From the NCBI RefSeq assembly GCF_003234795.2, contig NZ_CP126268.1, positions 310,001-374,000 on the forward strand: DNA of 64,000 bases. The letters run 5' to 3'. Under the pieces are notes generated by a model. It searched no databases and was not told the origin of the DNA. It was given only the letters and a program-made list of their open reading frames with translations. The position numbers and the translations under genes are program-made. Below, one piece after another: positions 9,318-17,092 of this stretch; the first letter of the stretch is position 1; each line of letters begins with the position of its first letter. Source of the stretch: Curtobacterium sp. MCLR17_032 (lineage in GTDB: Bacteria; Actinomycetota; Actinomycetes; Actinomycetales; Microbacteriaceae).

Positions 9318-10328
9318 TCAGGCGCCCGTGCTCGCGCGGGGGACCAGGCGGGTGGGCAGGGCCGGGTCCGGCGCGTCGACGCCGTCGAGCGTCGCGAGGA
9401 GCCGGAGTGCCGCTGCGCGTCCGAGGTCGGCGCCGGGGAGGGCGACGCTCGTCAGGCTCGGCGCCGTGACCGAGGACGACGGCAGGTCGTCGAAACCGGC
9501 GACGGCCAGGGACGTCGGCACCGCGATGCCCCGCTCGGCAGCGACCCGGAGTACCCCGTAGGCCAGGGTGTCGGCGGCCGCGACGACGGCGGTGACCCGG
9601 TCCGCGAGCCAGGCGTCGACGACCTGCCCGACGGCGCTCGCGGCGGCGTCGATCGTCAGGTCGGCCTGTGCCTGGACGGGTGACACCGTGATGCCGGCCG
9701 CGGTGCACGCCTGCCCGAACAGCGTGCGGCGGACCGCGAACGTCGTCGCACGTGACGTCCCGTCGAGGTAGGCGACCCGACGGTGTCCGGCGGCGGCGAG
9801 GTGGGCGACCAGCGCCTCCACGCCGGCGGTCAGGTCGTAGTTGACCGCTCCCGGACCGCCGGGGGCGTCGAGCAGGACGACGGGGACGCTCGCGGCCATC
9901 GACGCGTGCTCGGCCGGGGCGTCCACCAGGATGCCGGCCGGACGGAGTCGCTCGAAGCGGCGGACGTCGGCGTCCACCGGCTGCTCGCCGCGCTCGGTGA
10001 CGGACAGCACGAGCTGGAAACGGTCGCCGATGGTGTCGCGGACGCCGCGGATGACCTCGGCGAAGAACGGGTTCGACAGGTCGGGGGCGATGAGCACGAC
10101 GAGGTCGCCGCTGCCCCGCGCCAGTGAGCTCGCCGCGTGGTCGACGACGTAGCCGAGCTGCTCGACGGCGTCGCGGACCCGGTCGGCGATGGGCGTCGAG
10201 ACGCGTCCGCGGTCCTTGCCGTTCACGACGAGGGAGACCGTGGCGATGCTCGTGCCGGCGCGTTCGGCGACCATCGCGGCGGTCACGCGACCGGACGGAG
10301 CGGGGCGACTGCGCGGGCTCGTGGGCAC
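9318..10328 (-). CDS. LacI family repressor of the nucleoside-salvage operon
   Basis: The 336-residue protein has a LacI helix-turn-helix at residues ~14-60 (VTAAMVAERAGTSIATVSLVVNGKDRGRVSTPIADRVRDAVEQLGY) followed by a periplasmic-binding-protein-like effector domain (VVLIAPDLSNPFFAEVIRGV through PSLTSVALPGADLGRAAALRLL). It is divergent from the nucleoside hydrolase operon, with two TCAAnCGCTTGA operators between them, so it most likely represses that operon and releases it on a nucleoside, ribose or ribose phosphate signal. The GTG at 10328 has a TAGCAT -10 box exactly six bases upstream, indicating a leaderless mRNA. Confidence 0.9.
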   Translation of the reverse strand: MPTSPRSRPAPSGRVTAAMVAERAGTSIATVSLVVNGKDRGRVSTPIADRVRDAVEQLGYVVDHAASSLARGSGDLVVLIAPDLSNPFFAEVIRGVRDTIGDRFQLVLSVTERGEQPVDADVRRFERLRPAGILVDAPAEHASMAASVPVVLLDAPGGPGAVNYDLTAGVEALVAHLAAAGHRRVAYLDGTSRATTFAVRRTLFGQACTAAGITVSPVQAQADLTIDAAASAVGQVVDAWLADRVTAVVAAADTLAYGVLRVAAERGIAVPTSLAVAGFDDLPSSSVTAPSLTSVALPGADLGRAAALRLLATLDGVDAPDPALPTRLVPRASTGA

Positions 10329-10334
10329 AGGTCG

Positions 10335-10340
10335 ATGCTA
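10335..10340 (-). promoter_or_regulatory. -10 box of the leaderless LacI gene
   Basis: On the minus strand TAGCAT is followed by six bases and the GTG start at 10328. The operators lie just upstream (10378-10413), so the repressor may also control itself. Confidence 0.6.
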
Positions 10341-10377
10341 GCGACGGCCGTGCATGCAGAATCCCGGCGACTTGACG

Positions 10378-10413
10378 TCAAGCGCTTGATGCTGTGTGAT
10401 GTCAAACGCTTGA
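10378..10413. promoter_or_regulatory. Paired LacI-type operators
   Basis: TCAAGCGCTTGA (10378-10389) is a perfect 12-bp palindrome with the central CG typical of LacI-family sites. TCAAACGCTTGA (10402-10413) is the same with one change. Their centres are 24 bp apart, a little over two helical turns, allowing cooperative binding on one DNA face. They lie in the divergent region between the regulator and the nucleoside hydrolase operon. Confidence 0.85.
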
Positions 10414-10500
10414 CGCGGCGTGCATGGCGCGTCAGGCCCTGACCTCCTGCCGGCCGCCCGCACCCCGGGCACCCGGCTCCCCGACGAAGTGGAGCACCCC

Positions 10501-11544
10501 GTGTCCGACGCCCCGCGCACCCCCGCGAAGATCATCCTCGACTGCGACCCCGGCCACGACGACGCCGTCGCGATGCTGCTCGCCCACGGCAACCCGGACA
10601 TCGAGCTCCTCGCCGTCACCACCGTCGTCGGCAACCAGACCCTCCCGAAGGTCACCCGGAACGCGCTCGCCGTCGCCCGCATCGCGGGGATCACCGGCGT
10701 GCCCTTCGCCGCCGGTGCCGCCCGACCGCTGCTCCGCCAGGTCGAGGTCGCCCCCGAGATCCACGGCGAGAGCGGCCTCGACGGACCCGTCCTACCGGAG
10801 CCGTCGTTCGAGCTCGACGAGCGGCACGCGGTCGACCTGATCATCGACACCGTGATGGCCCACGAGCCCGGCACCGTCACCATCGTGCCGACCGCCGGCC
10901 TGACCAACATCGCGCTCGCCGTCCGCAAGGAGCCGCGCATCGTCGAGCGCGTCAAGCAGGTCGTGCTGATGGGCGGCGGCGTCCACGTCGGCAACTGGAG
11001 CCCGGTCGCCGAGTTCAACATCGTCATCGACCCCGAAGCCGCGTCGATCGTGTTCGACGCCGGCTGGGACGTCGTCATGGTCGGACTCGACCTCACCCAC
11101 CAGGCGCTCGCCACCCCCGAGGTCGCCGCCCGCATCGCCGCCGTCGGCACCGGGCCCGCCGCCTTCGTCGGGGAGCTCCTCGACTTCTTCGGCAAGGCGT
11201 ACCAGGACGTACAGGGGTTCGACGCCCCGCCGGTGCACGACCCCTGCGCCGTGGCGTACGTCATCGACCCGACGATCGTCCGGGCCGTGAAGGTGCCGAT
11301 CCGCGTCGAGACCCAGGGGACCCTGACCCTCGGCATGACCGTCGCCGACTTCCGCTCCCCGGCGCCCGCGGACTGCCGGACGAGCGCCGCCTTGGAACTC
11401 GACCACGGCCGGTTCTGGGACCTGGTCGTCGACGCCCTCGAGCGCATCGGCGAGACGCCCGACACCGGCTGGACGCCCCGCGCCGCCGCCGACGGCATCG
11501 ACGCCGGCCTGACCACGCAGCCGACCGCCGCGACGGAGGCGTGA
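10501..11544 (+). CDS. Inosine/uridine-preferring nucleoside hydrolase
   Basis: The 347-residue protein begins with the calcium-binding aspartate cluster of the family, KIILDCDPGHDDAVAMLLAHG. It also shows the conserved NITLAV-like strand (GLTNIALAVRKEP), the VLMGGG turn, EFNIVIDPEAASIVF, and the late VHDPCAVAYVIDP motif bearing the catalytic-site histidine and aspartate. It splits ribonucleosides into free base and ribose in the cytoplasm. The GTG at 10501 has a GTGGAG site seven bases upstream; the open frame extends back to 10420 but that would overlap the operator region. It starts a three-gene operon with a permease and ribokinase. Confidence 0.92.
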   Translation: MSDAPRTPAKIILDCDPGHDDAVAMLLAHGNPDIELLAVTTVVGNQTLPKVTRNALAVARIAGITGVPFAAGAARPLLRQVEVAPEIHGESGLDGPVLPEPSFELDERHAVDLIIDTVMAHEPGTVTIVPTAGLTNIALAVRKEPRIVERVKQVVLMGGGVHVGNWSPVAEFNIVIDPEAASIVFDAGWDVVMVGLDLTHQALATPEVAARIAAVGTGPAAFVGELLDFFGKAYQDVQGFDAPPVHDPCAVAYVIDPTIVRAVKVPIRVETQGTLTLGMTVADFRSPAPADCRTSAALELDHGRFWDLVVDALERIGETPDTGWTPRAAADGIDAGLTTQPTAATEA

Positions 11545-12962
11545 GCGCCGTGAAGTCGATCGGTGCGCTCACCGCGGCGCTGCTGGCCGCGTGCATCGCG
11601 TTCCAGCTCAACGCCAGCATGCTCAGCCCCGCCCTCGTCACGATGGCGCGCGAACTCGATACGGACGACGCCACGATCGGCCTGTCCCAGACGCTGTACT
11701 TCACGCTCGCCGCGCTGTTCTCGCTGTTCCTGCCCCGACTGTCGGACATCGTCGGCCGCAAGCGGGTGCTCGTCGCCATGCTCGCCGTGATGTTCGTCGG
11801 CAGCGTCGTCGCCGCCCTCGCGGTGAACGTCCCGATGCTGTTCACCGGTCGCATCATCCAGGGCGTCACCGGCCCGGTCGTCCCGATCAGCCTGCTCGTC
11901 CTGCGCAACGAGATCAGCGACCCGAAGCGCTACGGCGCCGCCCTCGGGCTGCTCACCGCGGTGAACGGCGGCATCGCCGGTATCGACGCCCTCGCCGGTG
12001 GGTGGATCGCGACCCACTTCGGCTTCCGCGGGATCTTCTGGGTGATCGCCGTCGTCACGGTCATCGCCCTCGCACTCGTCGCGAAGTGGGGCGTCGAGTC
12101 CCGCCCGTCCGCCGGCACCCGGATGGACTGGGTCGGCGTCGTGCCGCTCGTCGTCTCGGTCGGTGCCCTGCTCACCGCCTTCAACGAGGCCGGCAAGCTC
12201 GGCGACGCGGACCCCGTGCTCGTGGTCGGTGGCGTGGTCGTCGCACTCGCCGCCTTCGCCGTGTTCTGGGCCGTCGAGTCGCGTGTCCGCGAACCGCTCG
12301 TCGAGACCCGGTTCCTCAAGCGCCGGGCCACCTGGGCACTGCTCGCCACCACGTTCCTCACGATGACCGGGGTGTTCGCCGTCGTCAACGGGCTCGTCAC
12401 CTCGCTCGCCCAGAACGGCGACGCGGGCTTCGGGATGGAGGCCGACCTCGCCTCCCTCGTGTTCCTCACGCCGTACGCACTGGTCGGCTGGGTCGTCGGA
12501 CCGTTCGCCGGCCGGCTCGCGCCGACCCTCGGCTACCGCGCCGTCCTGCGCGTCGGCCTGGTCGGCAGCATCGTCGCCACCGTCCTGATGGCGCTCGTCG
12601 GGGTGCACTCGCTGCCGGTGCTCGTCACCGCCACGGTGCTGATCGGCATCACCTACGCCGGCATCGCGAACATCATCCTCAACGGCCTGGGCATCGTGCT
12701 GTCCCCGGACTCGAACCCCGGCTTCCTGCCCGGACTCAACGCCGGCGCGTTCAACCTCGGCGCGGGCGTCAGCTTCGCCGTGCTGCCGGCACTGCAGATC
12801 GCGCTCGGGGTCGGCGGTTCCTCGGGCACCGCCGGGTACTCCGGTGGGATGCTGCTCGGTGCCGTGATCACCACCGCTGCCCTGGCGACCTCGTTCCTCA
12901 TCCCCCGACCAGAGGCCGCCGAGACCGGTACCGCCGTCCCGCAGAAGGAGTCCGTCCGATGA
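11541..12962 (+). CDS. MFS transporter, probable nucleoside permease
   Basis: This 473-residue protein has about 14 predicted helices of the major facilitator type, with motif A seen as LPRLSDIVGRKRVLV after helix 2 and a GRIIQGVTGPVVPISLLVLRNEI stretch in helix 4-5. By sequence alone it looks like a DHA2-type drug pump, but its position, with 4-base overlaps to a nucleoside hydrolase before it and a ribokinase after it, argues for uptake of nucleosides or ribose. The GTG start overlaps the hydrolase stop (GTGA at 11541-11544). Regulation should follow the LacI operators at the head of the operon. Confidence 0.85.
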   Translation: MSAVKSIGALTAALLAACIAFQLNASMLSPALVTMARELDTDDATIGLSQTLYFTLAALFSLFLPRLSDIVGRKRVLVAMLAVMFVGSVVAALAVNVPMLFTGRIIQGVTGPVVPISLLVLRNEISDPKRYGAALGLLTAVNGGIAGIDALAGGWIATHFGFRGIFWVIAVVTVIALALVAKWGVESRPSAGTRMDWVGVVPLVVSVGALLTAFNEAGKLGDADPVLVVGGVVVALAAFAVFWAVESRVREPLVETRFLKRRATWALLATTFLTMTGVFAVVNGLVTSLAQNGDAGFGMEADLASLVFLTPYALVGWVVGPFAGRLAPTLGYRAVLRVGLVGSIVATVLMALVGVHSLPVLVTATVLIGITYAGIANIILNGLGIVLSPDSNPGFLPGLNAGAFNLGAGVSFAVLPALQIALGVGGSSGTAGYSGGMLLGAVITTAALATSFLIPRPEAAETGTAVPQKESVR

Positions 12963-13819
12963 CCGACACGATCGTGATCGTCGGGTCGCTCAACGCGGAC
13001 CTCGTCGTCCGCACCGAGCGCTTCCCGCAGCCGGGGGAGACCCTGCACGGCTCCGACCTGGCGACCCTGCCCGGCGGCAAGTCCGCCAACCAGGCCGTCG
13101 CGGCCGGGCGGCTCGGGGGCACCGTCCGCATGGTCGGCGCGGTCGGTGACGACGGCAACGGCACGCTGCTCCGCGACTCCGTCGCGGCCTCCGGGGCGGA
13201 CACCACGCACGTCGTGGTCCGGCCCGGCACCGCCACCGGCACCGCCGTCATCACCGTCGACGGCCGCGGCGAGAACACCATCGTGATCTCCGGCGGTGCC
13301 AACGCCACGCTCGCACCCGCGGACCTGCCCGCCGACGTCTTCCACGACGCCGCCGTGCTCGGACTCTGCCTCGAGGTCCCGATGGACGCGGTGCTCGCCG
13401 CCGCCCGGGCCGCACACGCCGCGGGGGTGACCGTGCTGACGAACCTGTCCCCGTTCGGCGCCGTCCCGCCGGAGCTCCTCGAACTGACCGACGTCCTGCT
13501 CGTCAACGAGCACGAGGCCGCCGCGCTCGGGGACCACGGCGTCCGACGCTCGATCGTCACCCGGGGCGGGGACGGCTCGGTCGTGCACGACGGGGACGCC
13601 CGGCCGGTCGAGGTCCCCGCCGTGCCCGTCGAGGCGGTCGACACCACTGGGTGCGGGGACGCCTTCATGGGAGCGGTCGCACTGCGGCTCGCGGCGGGGG
13701 ACACGTTGGTCGAGGCTGCGCGGTTCGCCGCCGGGGTCGGCGCCTACGCGGCGACCGGTGCCGGCGCACAGGCGTCCTACCCGACCACCGCACAGCTGGA
13801 GGCGTTCCTCGGGACGTGA
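12959..13819 (+). CDS. rbsK: Ribokinase
   Basis: The 286-residue product is a PfkB-family sugar kinase with the ribokinase substrate motif [20 protein letters not shown] near the N-terminus, the [16 protein letters not shown] signature (about residues 39-54) and the ATP/catalytic signature [19 protein letters not shown] near residue 225, which includes the catalytic-base aspartate. It phosphorylates ribose to ribose 5-phosphate, completing nucleoside salvage started by the hydrolase. It is slightly shorter than Escherichia coli ribokinase but complete. The ATG overlaps the permease stop (ATGA, 12959-12962). Confidence 0.9.
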   Translation: MTDTIVIVGSLNADLVVRTERFPQPGETLHGSDLATLPGGKSANQAVAAGRLGGTVRMVGAVGDDGNGTLLRDSVAASGADTTHVVVRPGTATGTAVITVDGRGENTIVISGGANATLAPADLPADVFHDAAVLGLCLEVPMDAVLAAARAAHAAGVTVLTNLSPFGAVPPELLELTDVLLVNEHEAAALGDHGVRRSIVTRGGDGSVVHDGDARPVEVPAVPVEAVDTTGCGDAFMGAVALRLAAGDTLVEAARFAAGVGAYAATGAGAQASYPTTAQLEAFLGT

Positions 13820-13853
13820 TCCGGGCCTCCCGCCCGACCGCTACCGTGGGCGC

Positions 13854-14789
13854 ATGCGCGTCGGAGTCCTCGACATCGGTTCGAACACCGGTCACCTGCT
13901 CGTCGTCGACGCTCACGGGGGTGCTGCCCCGCTGCCCGCGTCGTCGTTCAAGCGCCCGCTGCGGCTCGCTGAACACCTGGACGACCAGGGCGCGGTGACG
14001 CCGGTCGGCATCGACGCACTGACCGACTTCGTGGCGGAGTCCGTCCGCGTCGCCGAGGACCGCGGCTGCGAGGACATGCTCGGGTTCGCGACGTCCGCCG
14101 TCCGCGACGCCGTGAACTCCGAAGCCGTCCTCGCCCACGTGCAGGAGCAGACCGGGGTGGAGCTCGCCGTGCTCTCCGGGTCGGACGAGGCCCGGCTGAC
14201 CTTCCTGGCTGTGCGCCGCTGGTTCGGCTGGTCCGCCGGACGACTCGCGGTGTTCGACATCGGCGGCGGCTCGCTCGAGATCGCCGGCGGCGCGGACGAG
14301 GCGCCCGACGTCGCCTGGTCGATGCCGATCGGAGCCGCACGGCTGGCCCGCACGTACTTCGCTGCCGGCACCCCCAGCCCGGACGAGCTGCGCCGGGTCC
14401 GGCACGAGGTCCGCGTCGAGATCGCCCGCGAAGCCGGCCGGCTGCTGCGGTCCGGAGCGCCGGACCGTGCCGTGGCCACCTCGAAGACGTTCCGCTCCAT
14501 CGCCCGGATCTGCGGCGCAGCGCCCTCGGCCGCGGGGCCGCTCGTGCCGCGCGTGCTCGACGGGGCGGCGCTCCGGGACCGGCTGCCGGCGCTCCTGACC
14601 ATGTCGGTCGACGAGCTCGGCACGCTGCCCGGGGTCTCGCCGAGCCGGGCGCACCAGGTCGTGCCGGGGGCGCTCGTCGCCGAGGCGTGCCTGGACATCT
14701 TCGATCTGCCGGCGCTGGAGATCTGCCCGTGGGCGCTCCGCGAGGGTGTGATCCTCGAGCGGCTGGACCAGCTGTCGGTCCTCGGCTGA
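13854..14789 (+). CDS. Ppx/GppA family exopolyphosphatase or pppGpp phosphatase
   Basis: The 311-residue protein has the ASKHA phosphatase pattern: phosphate-1 loop [17 protein letters not shown] at the N-terminus, [33 protein letters not shown], and the phosphate-2 loop [14 protein letters not shown] around residue 143. It is the short actinobacterial form without the C-terminal HD domain; paired short Ppx proteins in mycobacteria degrade polyphosphate. A TACCGT box exactly six bases before the ATG suggests a leaderless mRNA independent of the ribokinase operon. The last 40 bases of the gene are repeated, with three changes, 124 bp downstream beyond a palindromic element. Confidence 0.88.
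   Translation: MRVGVLDIGSNTGHLLVVDAHGGAAPLPASSFKRPLRLAEHLDDQGAVTPVGIDALTDFVAESVRVAEDRGCEDMLGFATSAVRDAVNSEAVLAHVQEQTGVELAVLSGSDEARLTFLAVRRWFGWSAGRLAVFDIGGGSLEIAGGADEAPDVAWSMPIGAARLARTYFAAGTPSPDELRRVRHEVRVEIAREAGRLLRSGAPDRAVATSKTFRSIARICGAAPSAAGPLVPRVLDGAALRDRLPALLTMSVDELGTLPGVSPSRAHQVVPGALVAEACLDIFDLPALEICPWALREGVILERLDQLSVLG
14746..14785 (+). repeat. Direct duplication of the ppx 3' end, copy 1 (within the gene)
   Basis: These 40 bases, coding [13 protein letters not shown] at the end of the Ppx protein, recur at 14870-14909 with only three differences. A palindromic element lies between the copies. Confidence 0.85.
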
Positions 14790-14794
14790 CCCCT

Positions 14795-14866
14795 CGCAAA
14801 ACGCAACCTCGGCGTTCCTGCGGCACGGTACTGCGTTGCGGGTCGTCGGCGACGTTGCGTCTTGCG
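14795..14866. repeat. Palindromic element, copy 1 of a ~70-bp family
   Basis: The ends pair imperfectly: CGCAAAACGCAACCTCGGCG at 14795-14814 against the complement of 14844-14866. A related 70-bp element lies at 16276-16345; the right halves are about 80 percent identical by eye. Both sit directly after a plus-strand gene. It may act as a terminator and looks like a dispersed REP-like repeat. Confidence 0.75.
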
Positions 14867-14869
14867 GAG

Positions 14870-14909
14870 GCGTGATCCTCGAACGGCCGGACCAGCTGTC
14901 GGTCCTCGG
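14870..14909 (+). pseudogene. Duplicated 3' tail of the ppx gene, copy 2
   Basis: Forty bases match 14746-14785 except at three positions, and then diverge just before the stop codon. It carries no open gene of its own. It looks like the displaced original end of ppx, or a copy made when the palindromic element arrived. Confidence 0.7.
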
Positions 14910-15074
14910 GGAATCTCGCCGCGCAGTCGCGATCGGCAGCGACATCCGCCCAGTGTCATGCTGGATTCTGCTGCCAGGTATGAGCAATACGAGCGTCTCA
15001 TCGACCGCTACGGTGTCTTCCGAGGGCAGCCGAACCGCGGGTGTCGAGGCCCCCGTGGCCGGAAGGGATCCCCG

Positions 15075-15335
15075 ATGATCGATCTCCTCATCGCACTCTG
15101 TGTCGCCGCGTTCTTCGGAGCCGCCTGGTCGGCCGGCCGGTACCTGCCGAAGGCCGTTGCCGCCTGCTTCCCCGTTGCGGTCCTGACGGCCGTCATCGTC
15201 GTCGCGGCGGTCGGCGGTCTGGGCGCGGTCCGCGACTGGTTGATGGCGGGCGTAGTGGTCTGCATCACCGCGATCATCACGTTGGCCGGCCGTGGCTCAC
15301 GGCGGCGACGCAACGGCCAGGCAGCCCGGTCCTGA
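15075..15335 (+). CDS. Small membrane protein, unassigned
   Basis: The 86-residue product starts at an ATG with a GGAAGGGA ribosome site nine bases upstream. It has three probable membrane segments (about 2-20, 26-47 and 50-68) and a basic C-terminus (RGSRRRRNGQAARS) that should face the cytoplasm. No family is recognised. The frame is open well upstream, but nothing there resembles protein and it would include the ppx repeat debris. The next gene starts 97 bp further on the same strand. Confidence 0.6.
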   Translation: MIDLLIALCVAAFFGAAWSAGRYLPKAVAACFPVAVLTAVIVVAAVGGLGAVRDWLMAGVVVCITAIITLAGRGSRRRRNGQAARS

Positions 15336-15432
15336 CGGCGCGCTCGCTGAGCAAGTCCTCGTCGGGCGTCTACCGCCGTCCCAGACCGGTGCACCACGAT
15401 CGAGCGACAGCCCAGCCACCGAGAGGACCACG

Positions 15433-16251
15433 ATGACCGGACTCGCCCCCACGACCACCCTGCTCGCCACCGTCGACGGACCGGACGGCAGCACCTACGA
15501 GGTCCGGCACGCGGTGTTCCCGCCGGGGTCCACGACCGGGTGGCACCGGCACGACGCCCGCCAGACGGGTCTCGTGGTCCGGGGCGAGCTGACGCACGCC
15601 AGCCCGGAAGCGACGCATGCCGTCGGCCCGGGTCACGCGCTCGTCGAGGAGCCGCGCATCGTGCACGAGGGCCGGGCCACCGGGACGGACGACACCGAGC
15701 TCCTGTACGTCGCACACCGCCTGCCCGGGACCGAGATCGCGACGCCGGCCGATCCGCCGGCCGCCGTCGGCCCGGTGCGCGGCTCGCACGTCACCGTCGC
15801 CCTCGGACTGCCCGTGTTCGTGCACGCCCTGCGCTACACCGCCATGTACGGCCCGAAGCCGTTCGCCGAAGCGCTGCTGGTCTACCGCGACAACGGGACG
15901 TACACGATCCTCTCCCCAGGAGAGGACCACCACGGCTGCTACGTCTCGGCCACCGCCATCGACGCGGGCACCCCGCCGCGCCACGTCGCCTTCATGTCGT
16001 GGCCGTCCGCGGACTGGGACAGCAACGTCGCCGCGCACACGCTGACCTTCGCCGCGGACACCGGTGCGTTCACGCAGGAGCTCCGGCTGCCCGGGGACGC
16101 CGTCCCCCGAGCACAGCACGGGTTCGCCGCACCGGTCGAGGGCCAGGAACCGATCGACGTGACCGCGGGCTGGACTGCCCTGCGGCAGACCCACGACGAC
16201 ACGTTCGCCGGGCTCGCTGCCCGGGCTGCCGCCTCCGGCACGGCGCGCTGA
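15433..16251 (+). CDS. Cupin domain protein
   Basis: In this 272-residue protein, residues ~20-100 form a cupin beta barrel: FPPGSTTGWHRHDARQTGLVVRGEL gives the first metal motif (H-x-H and a later E), and AVGPGHALVEEPRIVHEGRATG gives the second, with a histidine. The C-terminal 150 residues contain further histidine and tryptophan-rich strands (GEDHHGCYVSATAIDAG) whose family I do not recognise. Cupins bind a metal and act as small-molecule oxygenases, isomerases or sensors; a specific reaction cannot be inferred. A GAGAGGA site lies just before the ATG. The gene converges on the monooxygenase-like gene with a palindromic element between. Confidence 0.7.
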   Translation: MTGLAPTTTLLATVDGPDGSTYEVRHAVFPPGSTTGWHRHDARQTGLVVRGELTHASPEATHAVGPGHALVEEPRIVHEGRATGTDDTELLYVAHRLPGTEIATPADPPAAVGPVRGSHVTVALGLPVFVHALRYTAMYGPKPFAEALLVYRDNGTYTILSPGEDHHGCYVSATAIDAGTPPRHVAFMSWPSADWDSNVAAHTLTFAADTGAFTQELRLPGDAVPRAQHGFAAPVEGQEPIDVTAGWTALRQTHDDTFAGLAARAAASGTAR

Positions 16252-16275
16252 CCCGGCGCGCTGGCTCGGCGCCCC

Positions 16276-16345
16276 CGAAACGAAACGTCGGTGACTCCTC
16301 GCATCGGTATCTCGTTGCGGGCAGCCGCCGACGTTGCGTTTTGCG
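16276..16345. repeat. Palindromic element, copy 2 of a ~70-bp family
   Basis: CGAAACGAAACGTCGGTG (16276-16293) pairs with the complement of 16326-16345 (imperfect). It is clearly related to 14795-14866, sharing CGTTGCGGG in the middle and GACGTTGCGT at the right. It fills the gap between two convergent genes and may terminate both. Confidence 0.75.
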
Positions 16346-16346
16346 A

Positions 16347-17012
16347 TCAGGGGCGGCGGGGCGGGGCCAGCAACCAGGGGCGGATCAGCTTCGTCACGAA
16401 CGGCAGCACCCAGAACGTCATGATCGGCGTCAGCACCAGCGTCGTGATGAGCACCCGGGGCAGCGCTGCCAGGTGCGCGAAGGACGGCAGCAGCCAGCCG
16501 ACCAGGACCGTGAAGACCAGGTTGACGGGGAAGAACCCGAGCCAGATGCTCACCGCCTGCTTCCAGCGTGGCGGGGCGCTCGAGGCCGGAGCGTCCTGCG
16601 GGACGTCGAACCACCCCTCGATGCCGGTCCGCTTCTCGACGCGGGACTCCACGACGAGGTCCCGCCCCAGGTCGAGCCAACGCAGCCGGTCGTCGGAGTT
16701 CTCCCACGTGGACAGCGAGTCGTGGTCGGCGAAGCGGTAGAGCATGTGCCACTCACGGGACCGGGCGGTGGAGCGGACCCACCCGGATCCGAGGAACCCG
16801 GGGTAGCGGTTGGCGAGGTTCACGCCGGACTGCACCCAGCGGGTGACCTCGGGGATCCGTTCGGGTTCGACCAGGCGGGTGATGGACACGGTGACGGGTG
16901 GGCCAGCGATCTCGGGTGATGATGGGGCCCCCGTCGCCGGTTCCTGACCGACGCGCCAGCGGCGGTCAGGCCGTGCCGATGGGGACAGGCTGCCAGGCTC
17001 TTGTGGAGTCAT
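16347..17012 (-). CDS. Antibiotic biosynthesis monooxygenase-like domain with C-terminal membrane segments
   Basis: This 221-residue protein has an N-terminal ferredoxin-like ABM domain (about residues 40-125; SITRLVEPERIPEVTRWVQSGVNLANRYPGFLGSGWVR, then EWHMLYRFADHDSLSTWENSDDR). Two or three membrane helices follow (about 150-215). This ABM-plus-membrane arrangement is common in actinobacterial genomes; its reaction is not known. The ATG at 17012 was taken, although a GTG seven codons earlier (17033) is also possible. The gene ends two bases from the palindromic element shared with the cupin gene. Confidence 0.72.
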   Translation of the reverse strand: MTPQEPGSLSPSARPDRRWRVGQEPATGAPSSPEIAGPPVTVSITRLVEPERIPEVTRWVQSGVNLANRYPGFLGSGWVRSTARSREWHMLYRFADHDSLSTWENSDDRLRWLDLGRDLVVESRVEKRTGIEGWFDVPQDAPASSAPPRWKQAVSIWLGFFPVNLVFTVLVGWLLPSFAHLAALPRVLITTLVLTPIMTFWVLPFVTKLIRPWLLAPPRRP

Positions 17013-17092
17013 CCGACAAGTGTCGCGCTCCACGTGTTACACGCGCATGACGGCCGGACGGTGAGCGCAACGGCAACCGTGACGGGAGGCCC

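Noticed and set aside
10338..12608. Very long open frame on the minus strand opposite the nucleoside hydrolase and permease
   Set aside because: It is the antisense shadow of two well-supported genes; long antisense frames are expected at this GC content and the product is low-complexity.
14862..15074. N-terminal extension of the small membrane protein at 15075
   Set aside because: The upstream part of the frame translates duplicated ppx debris and has no start signal, while 15075 has a good ribosome site.
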